From NCBI RefSeq assembly GCF_018448785.1, contig NZ_JAHCLU010000029.1, positions 1-44,481 of the forward strand: a stretch of DNA of 44,481 nt. Direction: 5' to 3'. The first letter of the stretch is position 1. Every line of letters begins with the position of its first letter. Shown in pieces: positions 1 through 8,273 of the stretch. This DNA comes from Halomonas jincaotanensis. Lineage in GTDB: Bacteria > Pseudomonadota > Gammaproteobacteria > Pseudomonadales > Halomonadaceae. The notes beneath the pieces were generated by a model. It made no database searches and was not told the origin of the DNA. It saw only the letters and a program-made list of their open reading frames with translations. Position numbers and translations under genes: made by a program.

Positions 1-124
1 CACTCCTTGTCGACCCATGTAAATCCAGTATAGCCCTCAGGTTGGCGCGATGGCTGATCAACATGAGTAATCAGGTACACTTATATCCCGGAATATTCAT
101 GAGGCAGAGGTGAAAACGAAGATA
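1..124. other. Left flank, no gene recognised
   Basis: Short DNA between the window edge and the 3' end of the group II intron. If the truncated recombinase on the other side of the intron once continued here, its missing N-terminal part should be encoded in this stretch. Joining either plausible intron boundary to the recombinase frame gives a stop codon within a few codons, and I find no recombinase-like reading. Confidence 0.4.
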
Positions 125-163
125 GTCGGGTAGACCGGGCGATTGCTCGTCCCGGCCCCCCAC

Positions 164-197
164 AGATCCGGACGTGCGCAATTAACGCATCCGGCTC
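164..197 (-). ncRNA. Group II intron domain V
   Basis: The 34-nt hairpin begins GAGCCGGATGCG and closes with GCACGTCCGGATCT. It carries the catalytic AGC near its 5' side and the two-base bulge opposite, as in bacterial domain V. It lies just 3' of the maturase stop codon, in the expected order maturase, domain V, domain VI, exon. Confidence 0.85.
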
Positions 198-222
198 TTC
201 AACCACCAGTTTCGCTGAAGGA

Positions 223-1521
223 TCAGCATTGGTGCACGATCCGAGCCTTGGGGAATGGCAGCACCTTGAAGAGCTGATAGGCCTTCTGCCACACAATATT
301 AGCCTTCTGGGATCGTCGACTCAGCCATTTTATCCAGCATCTCTCCACCCGATGGCGGAATAGCTGCACAGACCGAATGTTGCCGCGAATACCGTAGTAG
401 GCAATGTGGCCTTGGACCTTACGACACAACTTTCTGTGCTGTTCCCGAATCGGCAGATGGCGGTTCCACCGGCACCATTGCGCGATACGCTTGAGCCCAC
501 GCCGAAACCTGTCCTTTGCCGTCTTGCGCTTAATGATCCAGCGCCCACGGCGAGAGTTACCCCAGTAGTGGGTGAACCCCAGGAAATCGAAGGTCTCGGC
601 GCGTTGCTCGCGGTGCGGCCGGAACCTCACCAGCCGGGTCTTGGTCGGGTGCAGGGTGAGGCCGAAGCGCGCGAAGCGCTTGGGCAATACCTCCATCACC
701 TTGCGGGCATCGGCTTCATTGCTGAACGCCAGTACGGCATCATCGGCAAACCTCACCGAGAATGCCCGTCCTTGTAGGCGCGGCTTGACGTCCTTCTCAA
801 ACCACTCGTCCAGCACGTAGTGAAGGTAGACGTTAGCCAACATTGGGGAAATGACACCCCCTTGTGGGCTTCCTATCTCGCCCTTCTGCCACTGCCCGGC
901 CTCCAATACCCCAGCCTTGAGCCACTTGCCGATCAGGCGGAGGATGACACCGTCCTTCACTCGTTGCTGCAAAAACGCGCGCAGGTGCTGATGGTCGATC
1001 GTGTCGAAGAAGGCCTGAATGTCCAGGTCAATGACCCAGCCTCCGCCCATCGTCGACAGGCCATCCCACACTGTCTTGATCGCCTGGTGCGCCGAGCGCC
1101 CCGGCCGGAAACCATACGAGCACTCCATGAAGTCATGCTCGTAGAGCGGTTCCAGCAAGGCCACCACGGCACGTTGCAGGACCTTGTCTTCGAAGGTGGG
1201 GATGCCGATCGGCCGTGTGGTGCGCCCATCTCCCTTGGGAATATGGACGCGCCGCACCGGCGGTGCCCGGTAGCGACCGCTCTTGGCATTCTCCAGCAAC
1301 TGCTGGATATTGGCCTCGAAGTCGCGCACGAAGTCGTCCGCCGTCAGGCCATCAATCCCAACAGCGCCGTCACGGCGCGTCATCAGGTAGGCCGTCTTCA
1401 GCCATTGGGCATCGATATAATGCGCCAATGACGTGAAGGCACGCTGCGGGAAGCGCTCTGCCAGCGCTGCTATCCGCAATTGTGACGTGTACATGGACAC
1501 AGGTTCCTGTGCACCTGCCAT
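223..1521 (-). CDS. ltrA-like: Group II intron reverse transcriptase/maturase
   Basis: Intron-encoded protein of about 432 residues that helps the intron RNA fold and copies it into DNA at the target. Visible features in order are the RT fingers and palm (IPKGDGRTTRPIGIPTFEDK, then CSYGFRPGRSAHQAI), the block DLDIQAFFDTIDH, SPQGGVISPMLANVYLH, and the active site FADD rather than the commoner YADD. A maturase (X) segment follows. The protein ends soon after it, with no HNH endonuclease domain, so retrohoming would have to use another primer route. I chose the ATG at 1521 because an AAGAGGG sequence lies just upstream; a longer reading from 1626 would run through intron leader. It looks intact. 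Confidence 0.93.
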   Translation of the reverse strand: MAGAQEPVSMYTSQLRIAALAERFPQRAFTSLAHYIDAQWLKTAYLMTRRDGAVGIDGLTADDFVRDFEANIQQLLENAKSGRYRAPPVRRVHIPKGDGRTTRPIGIPTFEDKVLQRAVVALLEPLYEHDFMECSYGFRPGRSAHQAIKTVWDGLSTMGGGWVIDLDIQAFFDTIDHQHLRAFLQQRVKDGVILRLIGKWLKAGVLEAGQWQKGEIGSPQGGVISPMLANVYLHYVLDEWFEKDVKPRLQGRAFSVRFADDAVLAFSNEADARKVMEVLPKRFARFGLTLHPTKTRLVRFRPHREQRAETFDFLGFTHYWGNSRRGRWIIKRKTAKDRFRRGLKRIAQWCRWNRHLPIREQHRKLCRKVQGHIAYYGIRGNIRSVQLFRHRVERCWIKWLSRRSQKANIVWQKAYQLFKVLPFPKARIVHQC

Positions 1522-2122
1522 GTTTCCCTCTTGCGGTTCTGTTGATTGGCCACCCCTTCCCTCCACCGGGTCCCGTCGAGCCGGTTCCCCGCCTTCATGA
1601 GTACTATGGGTGGCTCCGACTCCCATTCCCCCATCTGGCAGGCTCGCTGCCCTTGCCGTGCCATACCTTCTGAGTGACTGTTATTTCGCTCCCATCACCG
1701 CCGGTCACTACAGCGCTGGGCCAGGGGCCTTCGGGTCAGGTGGCTCCCGTACCTGGCGTTGTTGAATCGAAGGAGGGAAATGGGCCTCCCAGGTTCCTGG
1801 GAACCCCCTGTGTGAACATGCCCTGCTCTAATGACCCCGGCGATCCTTCCTCACCAAGCCTATTCAGTGAGTTCGTGTTGCCTTCCGCTATCCGCAGAAC
1901 GTCGGCGATCGCAGCATTTTAATTTCGGGGCTCAATGACACGGCCTACTCACTTGCTGCCTACGCTTCACAGCGGCGGTTACCCGACGCTGCGCAAGACT
2001 CGCTACCGGCTGGCGGCTACCCTTGGCCGGGTGGGAATTGCACCCACTGGGATTCATTTCATCCTTTCTGCGAGCACTGGGTGCCTGCTCCCGGATGACC
2101 AGACTTTGCCTGGCGCACGCGG

Positions 2123-2914
2123 ATGGTAAGTGAATATGATGTTCGCTCCCAGAAGCAACACATCTTGCTGGTCGCCAGGTGGATGGACGAGCACGCTCCC
2201 GGCGTCATCATCGGTCAGGAGCTGCTGGATGAAGCCCGCAGGATGCAGAAAGCTCTAAAGGAAAGGGGATTGGCACAGTCGACCACCAACAACAGGATTC
2301 AGGTGGTGAAGCGGGTGCTTTCACTGGCGTACCGTGAATGGGATTGGATTGATCTTCCGCTCGACGGCAAACTGCGTAAGCCCTCACCCAAGAATGAGCG
2401 CCACATCTACCTGACCGAGTTGGAGCTTGCTGAGCTGCTGGAAGCAGTCCCGGAGCGCTTTAGGACCGAACGCAAGGTGATTTTGCTAGCTATGCTGACC
2501 GGCATGAGGCGGGGAGAGCTGATGGGACTCGAGCCGGGAAACATTTTCAACGGCCGCGTCGTGCTCAAGCCCAACCAGACGAAAAGCGGGAAGCCAAGGA
2601 TTATCCCCTTGACGGAGGAAGCTCTACCGCTGGTGGAAGGCTTGCCGTTCGATACGACTGGTGACAGGGTGCGTGGCGCATTCGAGAAAGCCAGGGAGAA
2701 GATTGGTCGCCCTGATATCCGCTTTCACGATTTGCGGCACTGCTACGCTTCGCTGCTGGCCAGCAAGGGTGAAGCGCTGACGAGCATCAGGGATCTACTG
2801 GGCCATTCGTCGCTGACGGTGACGAGCCGCTATGCTCATGCAGATCCGGCACGGTGGGAAAGCGTGGTGGCAAAGTTGCCGCGGATCAGCAACCAAACCG
2901 CAACCACACGTTAA
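2123..2914 (+). pseudogene. Tyrosine recombinase (integrase), 5'-truncated
   Basis: The catalytic half of a phage-type integrase, 263 residues. The core-binding region starts near residue 8. The catalytic domain shows the first arginine in LTGMRRGELMG, box II HDLRHCYAS, LLGHSSLTVT and the nucleophile in SRYAHAD. The N-terminal arm-binding domain is absent: the first ATG lies five bases beyond the 5' end of the group II intron, has no ribosome site, and the DNA on the far side of the intron does not continue the frame. The 3' end lies 39 bases from a tRNA-Met fragment, the normal position of an integrase beside its own att site. It probably belonged to an element left of the window and is unlikely to be active. 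Confidence 0.8.
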
Positions 2915-2950
2915 TGGAAAGTGAGCCTTGGTCACGTAACCACTTGTTTT

Positions 2951-2967
2951 TATTGGTGGGCCCAGCT
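2951..2967 (+). repeat. Left copy of 17-bp direct repeat (att core)
   Basis: TATTGGTGGGCCCAGCT, identical to 43205-43221. It covers the end of the tRNA-Met fragment. Bases beyond the fragment (TTCACCAATAAAAAGT at 3008) also resemble those directly after the right copy (TTCACCCAAAAAGCT), as if the right site had lost about 41 bases of tRNA sequence. Confidence 0.75.
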
Positions 2968-2998
2968 GGACTCGAACCAGCGACCAAGGGATTATGAG
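2954..2998 (-). other. tRNA-Met (CAT) 3' fragment, integration site core
   Basis: On the minus strand this reads CTCATAATCC at the anticodon, then GGTCGCTGGTTCGAGTCC (T loop), then AGCTGGGCCCACCA. This is the 3' half of a gammaproteobacterial elongator tRNA-Met including the encoded CCA. The 5' half is missing and replaced by unrelated DNA. Such a fragment is what integration into a tRNA 3' end leaves at the distal junction. It sits directly after one integrase gene and starts a 40-kb stretch that ends with a partial copy of the same sequence. Confidence 0.85.
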
Positions 2999-3039
2999 GC
3001 CGGCGAAGTTCACCAATAAAAAGTGTATTCAATAACTTA

Positions 3040-3300
3040 CGGGACGCTCGTTGCGTGACCCAGCAGCACTACGCAGGACCGTGCGGGACTCATACCCGCA
3101 AAATGCCCGCAGGTCTTGCGAAGGCTGGTATCACCGGCCATAGCAATCCACGGCATCAGGCGGTGATACCGCCTTCCTCCACCGAGTTCTGTGACATGAC
3201 TTCCCCCGGTGGAAGTCAGCCCTGAGCTGCACAAGGATAACATTAGTCGCCTCAGGGAGGCGCTGCGACATGGAGTCGCAAAATAACCGCAGTCAACCAA
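3040..3300. other. Palindrome-rich non-coding segment
   Basis: No convincing gene. The stretch carries several inverted repeats close together: GGTATCACCG at 3127 with CGGTGATACC at 3161, TCCACCG at 3178 with CGGTGGA at 3207, CGCCTC with GAGGCG near 3250, and TGCGAC with GTCGCA near 3265. It may be accessory binding DNA for integration at the left end of the island, a regulator site or a structured RNA. The sequence does not say which. Confidence 0.4.
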
Positions 3301-3301
3301 A

Positions 3302-3937
3302 TTAGAGGAAATTACGTTCTTTTAGAGCTTCTTCCTTGCATACCGGCACCTCCACACCATCCTGCCGATAATTATCCTGAGCCTCCTCTTTCTTATGACC
3401 TGGCATGCAAACAAAGACACCTCCGGGCAAGCTGGTTTCTACAATCGAGGCTCCATCATACCGATAAGGAGCACGGCATACAGCGGGACTGCCCAGATTG
3501 GTCGCGATGGTAAAACGTCCTGATGATTCAGAAACTGAAAGACACTCAGGGAACTCCTCTTCAAGCAACAGCGGAAATTTCTCTTTTACCCCTTTTATAT
3601 GAGCACTTGCACAAATTACCAGACGGTCCGCTCCGCCACGCCAGTTAACCGTCGGCTGATAGTCGCGAAACATCACCGACAGATTTCCCATATGGCAATG
3701 ACCTGCCTCCAATGACATGGGATAATCCCAATGAGGAGCTTTTTGATCATCTTTTAAGATGGCTATGAGAGACGAATATATATCTTTTCCGAACTCCCCT
3801 AAAATACCACCAACAACCAGCGCAAGCCCTGTTCCAATGCCGCCTATTGCTTGCACAAGAGGCTTTCTGAATAAGACTTTCAGCCGTGATCCAATGCCCT
3901 TTGGACTCTTACCTGAAGCACCCTCATTATCCGTCAT
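3302..3937 (-). CDS. Hypothetical membrane-anchored protein
   Basis: Not recognised. About 211 residues with a basic N-terminus, then one hydrophobic, glycine-rich segment (AIGGIGTGLALVVGGILG, near residues 31-48), then a soluble domain of about 150 residues with several cysteines. This suggests a single-pass membrane protein. The ATG at 3937 is preferred because AGGAG lies eight bases upstream. A GTG at 3946 overlaps the upstream stop codon but has no room for that ribosome site. It is the second gene of a tightly coupled pair with the secreted protein just upstream, so the two probably act together in the envelope. Confidence 0.65.
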   Translation of the reverse strand: MTDNEGASGKSPKGIGSRLKVLFRKPLVQAIGGIGTGLALVVGGILGEFGKDIYSSLIAILKDDQKAPHWDYPMSLEAGHCHMGNLSVMFRDYQPTVNWRGGADRLVICASAHIKGVKEKFPLLLEEEFPECLSVSESSGRFTIATNLGSPAVCRAPYRYDGASIVETSLPGGVFVCMPGHKKEEAQDNYRQDGVEVPVCKEEALKERNFL

Positions 3938-3942
3938 CTTGT

Positions 3943-4533
3943 TCACTCCTGCGGGGCGAACAAGAACAGATAACGACGACCATCAACCCTAAACTCTAGC
4001 TGAAGCCACCCACTCTGTGAGCCAACTGCGCATGATGTTGTGGCTGTGGATTCTGTTACGGGCTCCCCGTACTGGAAGGCTTCTAAACAGTAAGAGAATT
4101 CATCGAAAGATTTTTGTATTAGATCGATTATTATATTTGCGTTCGCTGCATGCTCGCTCGCCAATTCGGGACGGGCTCGTCCAACCGCCTCGATAAATCG
4201 CTCGAACATCGGCATGAGTATTTCTTGCAACTCCCAAAATTCAGGAACTTGACTTAGTTCAGAGACAAACGTTTCATGCGCCTCACTATCCTCTGTCGAA
4301 GCCAGAAAAATATCACACCACGGATGTTTTAATGCCAAGATACAGCTGGCAGCGTTGATAACCTCCGCACCGGTCTTTTCGTCAAACCCCTGCAAGTTAC
4401 AGGTACACTGCTCAGGACTCGGATCAGCCGCGAAAGTAGGTGAAACACTCGCGCTCAACAAAAATATTAGAGACACGGCGATAAAAAGCATAGCGGCGAA
4501 AAGCACAGCCCTTGTATAATATCGAACAAACAT
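3943..4533 (-). CDS. Hypothetical secreted protein
   Basis: Not recognised. About 196 residues. The N-terminus is a clear signal peptide (hydrophobic AVLFAAMLFIAVSLIFLLSA followed by an SVSPTFAA-type cleavage region). The mature part has cysteines at CTCNL, ASCILALKHPWCDIF, FSYCLEAF and TTSCAVG, which would fit disulfides in the periplasm. The ATG at 4533 is chosen because GGGAGG lies four bases upstream; a longer reading to 4632 lacks a ribosome site. Its stop codon falls within a few bases of the next gene's start, so the two are co-translated. The pair lies between the left att site and the mobilization genes, a usual place for cargo. Confidence 0.65.
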   Translation of the reverse strand: MFVRYYTRAVLFAAMLFIAVSLIFLLSASVSPTFAADPSPEQCTCNLQGFDEKTGAEVINAASCILALKHPWCDIFLASTEDSEAHETFVSELSQVPEFWELQEILMPMFERFIEAVGRARPELASEHAANANIIIDLIQKSFDEFSYCLEAFQYGEPVTESTATTSCAVGSQSGWLQLEFRVDGRRYLFLFAPQE

Positions 4534-4752
4534 CTCGCCTCCCAGGCAATATGCGCACCCTAGATCAAACGGTCCATACACATCCTCGTTGCCGATCCTT
4601 AACCATACATACATAGATAGCACGGGTTTCACATCGCTGCGTACTTACCTTATTGATCGCTATAGAGCAGCCTCAGTCTCGAATTGTGCAATTTCGAACT
4701 CACCGCTTGATTGCTGAGTATTCCCTCACGGTCATGGCTAGCCTTTGAAAAC

Positions 4753-5316
4753 TCACTCATACCCCGGATGCGTGTTCTGTAGGGCAAGCGAGTCAATCCA
4801 CCGGTCGCGCCCAACCTTATGTTCCTGAAGGGACAGGAAGGGTGTGGCCTCGGTCTTCAGGGCGATCAGGAAATCGCTGGTGAGCCTTGGCGGCACCGGT
4901 AGGTAAGCCCCCCAGGAGCGAGCGCCACCGCTTCGAAAAAGCGGGGTGATCCCTTTGGGCCGCTCATAGGCAGGCACATGATCACCACGGTAGGTGCGAT
5001 AACGCGGGTGGCCAGATGCATCACGTTCCTGAATGTCCGCCAAGGTACGTTGAAGCTCCACTGCGTGTGCATCACCAACAAGGAGGATACCGAAGTGCTC
5101 TCCTTCGCGCTCTTCGGGATAGATACAGTTCCCCTCGATATCCAGCACGGTCCTGTAGGTGTAGAGGGGATCACTGGTCCCAGCCATGCCCGGCCGCATC
5201 TTTAAATACGTATTGATTCCGGCCTCCACCCGGTATTCGTAGCGGTTGATTAGAATGCCCAGCAGCGTGTATTGCTCTGTTGCCGCCTTCTTCTTTTGGC
5301 GCGGTGCACGGGCCAT
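4753..5316 (-). CDS. Hypothetical protein next to relaxase gene
   Basis: Not recognised. About 187 residues, with a basic N-terminal tail (RAPRQKKK), then a mixed domain including TLLGILINRYEYRVEAGINTY, VLDIEGNCIYPEE and FGILLVGDAHAVELQ. No signal peptide or membrane segment. An in-frame ATG at 5349 is possible, but a G-rich stretch before 5316 makes that start more likely. It lies 84 bases after the relaxase stop codon on the same strand, so it may be the last gene of the mobilization operon. No catalytic motif is visible and no function is proposed. Confidence 0.6.
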   Translation of the reverse strand: MARAPRQKKKAATEQYTLLGILINRYEYRVEAGINTYLKMRPGMAGTSDPLYTYRTVLDIEGNCIYPEEREGEHFGILLVGDAHAVELQRTLADIQERDASGHPRYRTYRGDHVPAYERPKGITPLFRSGGARSWGAYLPVPPRLTSDFLIALKTEATPFLSLQEHKVGRDRWIDSLALQNTHPGYE

Positions 5317-5400
5317 GGCTGCCCCCCCGGAACAGGCCAGCATGAGCATGTAAAGGCCGTCTCAGGAGCATATAGGACATATCGCGGCGGGATCGCAATA

Positions 5401-6984
5401 CTATCGTTCGCGGTCCGGATCGCGATCATGTCGCCGCTTGCGCCGGTAACGCCGAACCTTTGGCCTATCGGGGCGCGCAGGTTCGCCAGCGCTTTGCTCT
5501 GACTCGCCGCCGCCCTCATGCTCAGACACGGCATGCCGCGACGCCGCTTTTTCAAAGGACTGGCGCGCCTTCTTCGCCGCTTCGGCTTTCCGACCGGGCG
5601 TGTCGATGTCGCGCCCTTTACCCAGCAACCAGTCCGGCAGTGACGGCATACGGTTATCTCCGCCTCTACCAGCAGTGCTTTCCTCCCGCTGAAAGGCCTC
5701 TTCGAGGGACTTTAGCTCACGTTTTTCGACACGGGCGAGCGAATCCAGCCGGCGCTGGAGATCGCGCATCTGGAGTCCGTGACGTAAGACGAGATCCCGG
5801 TGCTCCTGCGCCTGCCGCTCGCGCAGCGCCTGACGCTCTGTGAGGTATGCCTGCTCCCGCTTGCGGTCCCGATAAGCGTAGAGCTTTTTGCGCACGATCT
5901 CGATACCGGTCGCCCGCCCAAGAAACGCCGCCAGACCACGCGGCCGTTTCCGATCTCGTTCGCGCCTGATGCGCTGCATATCGGTGTCATGCGCCGCCCT
6001 CAAAGAGTGACGTGACGCGCGTTGTTCTGTCGTCAGCGACAATCGGTCACGATGCTGTTGCTGCCGGAGATCCGCGGCTTGCTGTCCCAGTTTCCGACGC
6101 CGCTCCGCTTGCTGCCGTTTGAGCTGCGCCGCTTCTTCTGCCCGCTGCTCATCCAGGCGATGGGTTTCGATGGCCTTGCGGTGAGTGGTGACGAGCGCTT
6201 TCGCATCTTCGGCGGAGGGCAATGACTCCGCCGGGAAATCTTTCTCCAGAAAGGCGCGAATATCCTTGGTGCGCACCGTCTTGTCATCAATCAGTCGCGG
6301 CAGGGCGTGCATGCCACCGTAAAGATCGACCAGCAAATAGGGGCGCTTGCCGGTCGCGAGCATGTAGCCTTTCTGGGCCAGCGCGTTCACAAATGATTTC
6401 GCATTGTCGCTGTGCTGCCAGGCCTCGGTGACCTGCGCCTTGTGATCGCCTTTCGACAGGCCGGTGACACGCTCCTGGTGAAGCTCATAGAGCGAGAGCT
6501 GCGGCCCCTTGCCGTCCTGATAATACCCGCGCGGCAGATCCAGCCCGTGATCCCGGGCAAAATCACGCGTAACCATCATTAATTTCTCATGATCGAACGC
6601 GATGGGGACGGCCCGCTCTTTTTCGGTGTCAATCCGGGACCAGACGACATGGCAATGCTCCCGCCCGTACTTGACATGGAACACGACCGCGCGCGGCTGC
6701 CCCGACAAGCCAAGCTTCTCCTCGACCCGGTTGATGTAGTCGGCATATTGCGTACGGGTGAGCGGTCCCTGCGCCGGATCGGGATTGATGGACAGGCTGT
6801 AGAGATAATTACGGCAACGCGTCAGGGCATGCGCGTGGGCCTCCCACTCCGTCATGGCGCCATGCAGATCATCGGCAATCGCACCGTGAACCTCGATCAC
6901 CTCGACGCGCTCATTATCGTGGGCGTTGAGCAGGTGGGTGGCGAGATCCTGGCCGAGACCCCGCTGGCTGCCGAACGGGATCAT
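5401..6984 (-). CDS. mobA-like: Relaxase (mobilization nuclease)
   Basis: Cuts one strand at oriT and leads it into the recipient. The N-terminal 160 residues form the relaxase domain. The metal-binding histidine motif is FHVKYGREHCHVVWSRID (H103, H110, H112), and aromatic residues in RNYLYSLSINPD near residue 60 are candidates for the active region. The opening FGSQRGLGQDLATHLLN is typical of integrative mobilizable elements. From residue 280 to the end the protein is a charged, Arg/Glu/Gln-rich coiled coil ending in a basic tail, probably for relaxosome or coupling contacts. Its start overlaps the stop codon of the MobC-like gene (ATGA), so the two are translationally coupled. Length 527 residues, apparently intact. 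Confidence 0.9.
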   Translation of the reverse strand: MIPFGSQRGLGQDLATHLLNAHDNERVEVIEVHGAIADDLHGAMTEWEAHAHALTRCRNYLYSLSINPDPAQGPLTRTQYADYINRVEEKLGLSGQPRAVVFHVKYGREHCHVVWSRIDTEKERAVPIAFDHEKLMMVTRDFARDHGLDLPRGYYQDGKGPQLSLYELHQERVTGLSKGDHKAQVTEAWQHSDNAKSFVNALAQKGYMLATGKRPYLLVDLYGGMHALPRLIDDKTVRTKDIRAFLEKDFPAESLPSAEDAKALVTTHRKAIETHRLDEQRAEEAAQLKRQQAERRRKLGQQAADLRQQQHRDRLSLTTEQRASRHSLRAAHDTDMQRIRRERDRKRPRGLAAFLGRATGIEIVRKKLYAYRDRKREQAYLTERQALRERQAQEHRDLVLRHGLQMRDLQRRLDSLARVEKRELKSLEEAFQREESTAGRGGDNRMPSLPDWLLGKGRDIDTPGRKAEAAKKARQSFEKAASRHAVSEHEGGGESEQSAGEPARPDRPKVRRYRRKRRHDRDPDRER

Positions 6985-7328
6985 GGCGACCGTCCCATGG
7001 CCGTGAGCAGCAGCGTGCGAATATCCGCAAGGGAGCGGGAGATGTTATCCAGCACGTTCGCATAGTCGCTATCCTGGCCGGCCTGCTCGAACTCGTGAAG
7101 TTGGGTTCTAATCCGGGCGGCTTCGGCCAGCAGCCTGGCGAGCTGTTTTTCCTCAACGGGGGGACGGCGGGATTGGCGCGGCGGCGGACAATCGAAGACG
7201 GATTTCGTGATAAAGGCGGACACCGACAGGCCGGATTTTTGGACGCGGGCATGAAACTCGTCCCGCAGCTCCCGGGGCGGACGGTAGGAGATGGGCGCTT
7301 CGCGCTTTTTGTGGTCATGTTTTTTCAT
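6981..7328 (-). CDS. mobC-like: MobC-like relaxosome accessory protein
   Basis: Small DNA-binding protein of 115 residues that would bind oriT and help the relaxase open it. The segment PISYRPPRELRDEFHARVQKSG followed by LSVSAFITKSVFD has the strand-helix-helix pattern of ribbon-helix-helix MobC proteins. The C-terminal half is a helical segment (KQLARLLAEAARIRTQLHEF). It is the first gene of the mobilization operon and overlaps the relaxase start by four bases. The stem-loop array begins about 50 bases upstream of its start codon, where oriT would be expected. Confidence 0.85.
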   Translation of the reverse strand: MKKHDHKKREAPISYRPPRELRDEFHARVQKSGLSVSAFITKSVFDCPPPRQSRRPPVEEKQLARLLAEAARIRTQLHEFEQAGQDSDYANVLDNISRSLADIRTLLLTAMGRSP

Positions 7329-7380
7329 GCTTCAAGTTATGCACGCGTTCAGCTTCTCCCTCCTCGCGCAAACCTTGCCG

Positions 7381-7794
7381 GCCTGTCTGGGGCCCACGCA
7401 CAGGCACGCGCTCCTGGGGACCGGGGCACCCCCGGCCCGATGGGTTTCCAAAGGGAGAGTCGGCATCTCCCTTGGTCGAAGCCGGTGCCGAAACACCGGT
7501 CGTGGTCCATGGGCGCGAAAGCCCTGGTCGAGGGTTGCAAGGGGCGCTGAAATCCCCTTGCTCGATGGGGGGCCAGGGGGAGAGCGAAATCTCCTCCCTG
7601 GTCGTGATGCAACGCCGAAACGTTGCCTCAGCCCGGCACGCCGCTTTAATGCGTAGCGGGCTGAGCCCACTCACTTGGCGAAGAAGATTCAAAAAATCTT
7701 CTGAGCCTAGCTGAGTCACAGGGGGGTCCGCGGGGGATGTGAAATCCCCCCGCAAGGTGGGCGCGGTGGAGACCACGAAGTGGTACTACCGCGC
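7381..7794. repeat. Array of about eleven stem-loops, likely oriT/regulatory region
   Basis: Successive perfect or near-perfect inverted repeats: 7381-7405, 7421-7435, 7448-7475, 7482-7499, 7507-7527, 7537-7561, 7573-7601, 7609-7626, 7627-7665, 7682-7702, 7730-7753 and 7761-7794 (the last encloses ACCAC/GTGGT at 7772-7784). The stems differ in sequence, but four have a six-base loop CCGAAA or GCGAAA (7488, 7515, 7584, 7615), and two more have loops ending in GAAA or GAAAT (7545, 7738). No gene is convincing here. The array lies between mobC and the coupling-protein gene, where oriT should be. Whether it acts as DNA or as RNA is open. Confidence 0.7.
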
Positions 7795-7872
7795 ACACCT
7801 TGTACTAATCGGTAACGCAGCTGACCTTCGGCCCATCTTTAAATGCTACCGCAGGTTGTCTTAAGAATTGAT

Positions 7873-7917
7873 TAACGCGCTTGTCGCGTTATGCCTCGCT
7901 CTTTTTGTAGCGCGAGG
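7873..7917. promoter_or_regulatory. Two inverted repeats upstream of coupling-protein operon
   Basis: TAACGCG at 7873-7879 pairs with CGCGTTA at 7885-7891, and CCTCGC at 7894-7899 pairs with GCGAGG at 7912-7917. They lie in the spacer between the stem-loop array and the rightward small AT-hook gene. They could be a relaxosome binding site or an operator. I could not place a nick site. Confidence 0.4.
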
Positions 7918-8030
7918 TTGGGAAAAGGAAAAGAAAAAAACACACCGGCACTATGGAAAAAACACAGCGCCTCGACGACGTATTTCCCAGGCCCGCCGGA
8001 GACCGGCAATGCGAAGCAACGGAGGGCGAC

Positions 8031-8255
8031 ATGTACGACGACCTGACCACCTTAGACCTGGCGTCCTTGAGTGATGAGCGACTCAAGCAATTAATCGCAG
8101 GCGGACGGGCCGAGCTGGCCCGGCGCGAGAAAGAATGCAAGCAGCAAGCGGCCTCACACATCAAGGCCCTTGCCGAGGCAGCCGGATTGGCTGTCACGGT
8201 GAAGGACAAAGCACCAAAGCGGCGTGGTCGACCGCCAAAAAACCGTGACCAGTAA
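8031..8255 (+). CDS. Small AT-hook / H-NS-like protein
   Basis: About 74 residues. The N-terminal two thirds are helical and charged (LASLSDERLKQLIAGGRAEL), like the dimerisation helices of H-NS-type proteins. The C-terminus ends in RRGRPPKN, an AT-hook core. I infer a DNA-binding or silencing role at the mobilization region. The ATG at 8031 is chosen because GGAGGG lies just upstream; earlier in-frame starts lack a site. It precedes the coupling-protein gene by 18 bases and is probably co-transcribed with it. The H-NS comparison rests on pattern only. Confidence 0.65.
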   Translation: MYDDLTTLDLASLSDERLKQLIAGGRAELARREKECKQQAASHIKALAEAAGLAVTVKDKAPKRRGRPPKNRDQ

Positions 8256-8273
8256 AGCTGAGGAGCCGTTGTT

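Larger units (their letters stand above)
125..2118 (-). mobile_element. Group II intron, apparently full length
   Basis: Self-splicing retroelement on the minus strand. The 5' end reads GTGCGCCAGGCAAAGTCTGG, which fits the bacterial group II GTGYG start. The long structured leader continues to about position 1522, the maturase follows, and a 34-nt domain V and a domain VI-like hairpin lie near the 3' end. The 3' boundary is taken as the AC at 126-125 (CTACCCGAC); AT at 123-122 is an alternative. The intron is antisense to the adjacent tyrosine recombinase and ends only five bases from that gene's first ATG. Boundaries are read by eye and not confirmed by folding. Confidence 0.85.

Noticed and set aside
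406..1436. Long rightward open frames inside the first 1.5 kb
   Set aside because: They lie opposite the reverse transcriptase, have no ribosome sites and give no recognisable protein.
2954..2998. A functional tRNA-Met gene
   Set aside because: Only the 3' half from the anticodon onwards is present; the acceptor 5' strand and D arm are missing.
5460..7065. Rightward open frames across the relaxase gene
   Set aside because: They are antisense to a clear relaxase with strong family motifs, and come from high GC content.
7381..7794. CRISPR array reading of the stem-loop region
   Set aside because: There is no constant repeat or regular spacer length, and no cas genes; only the loop sequence is kept.
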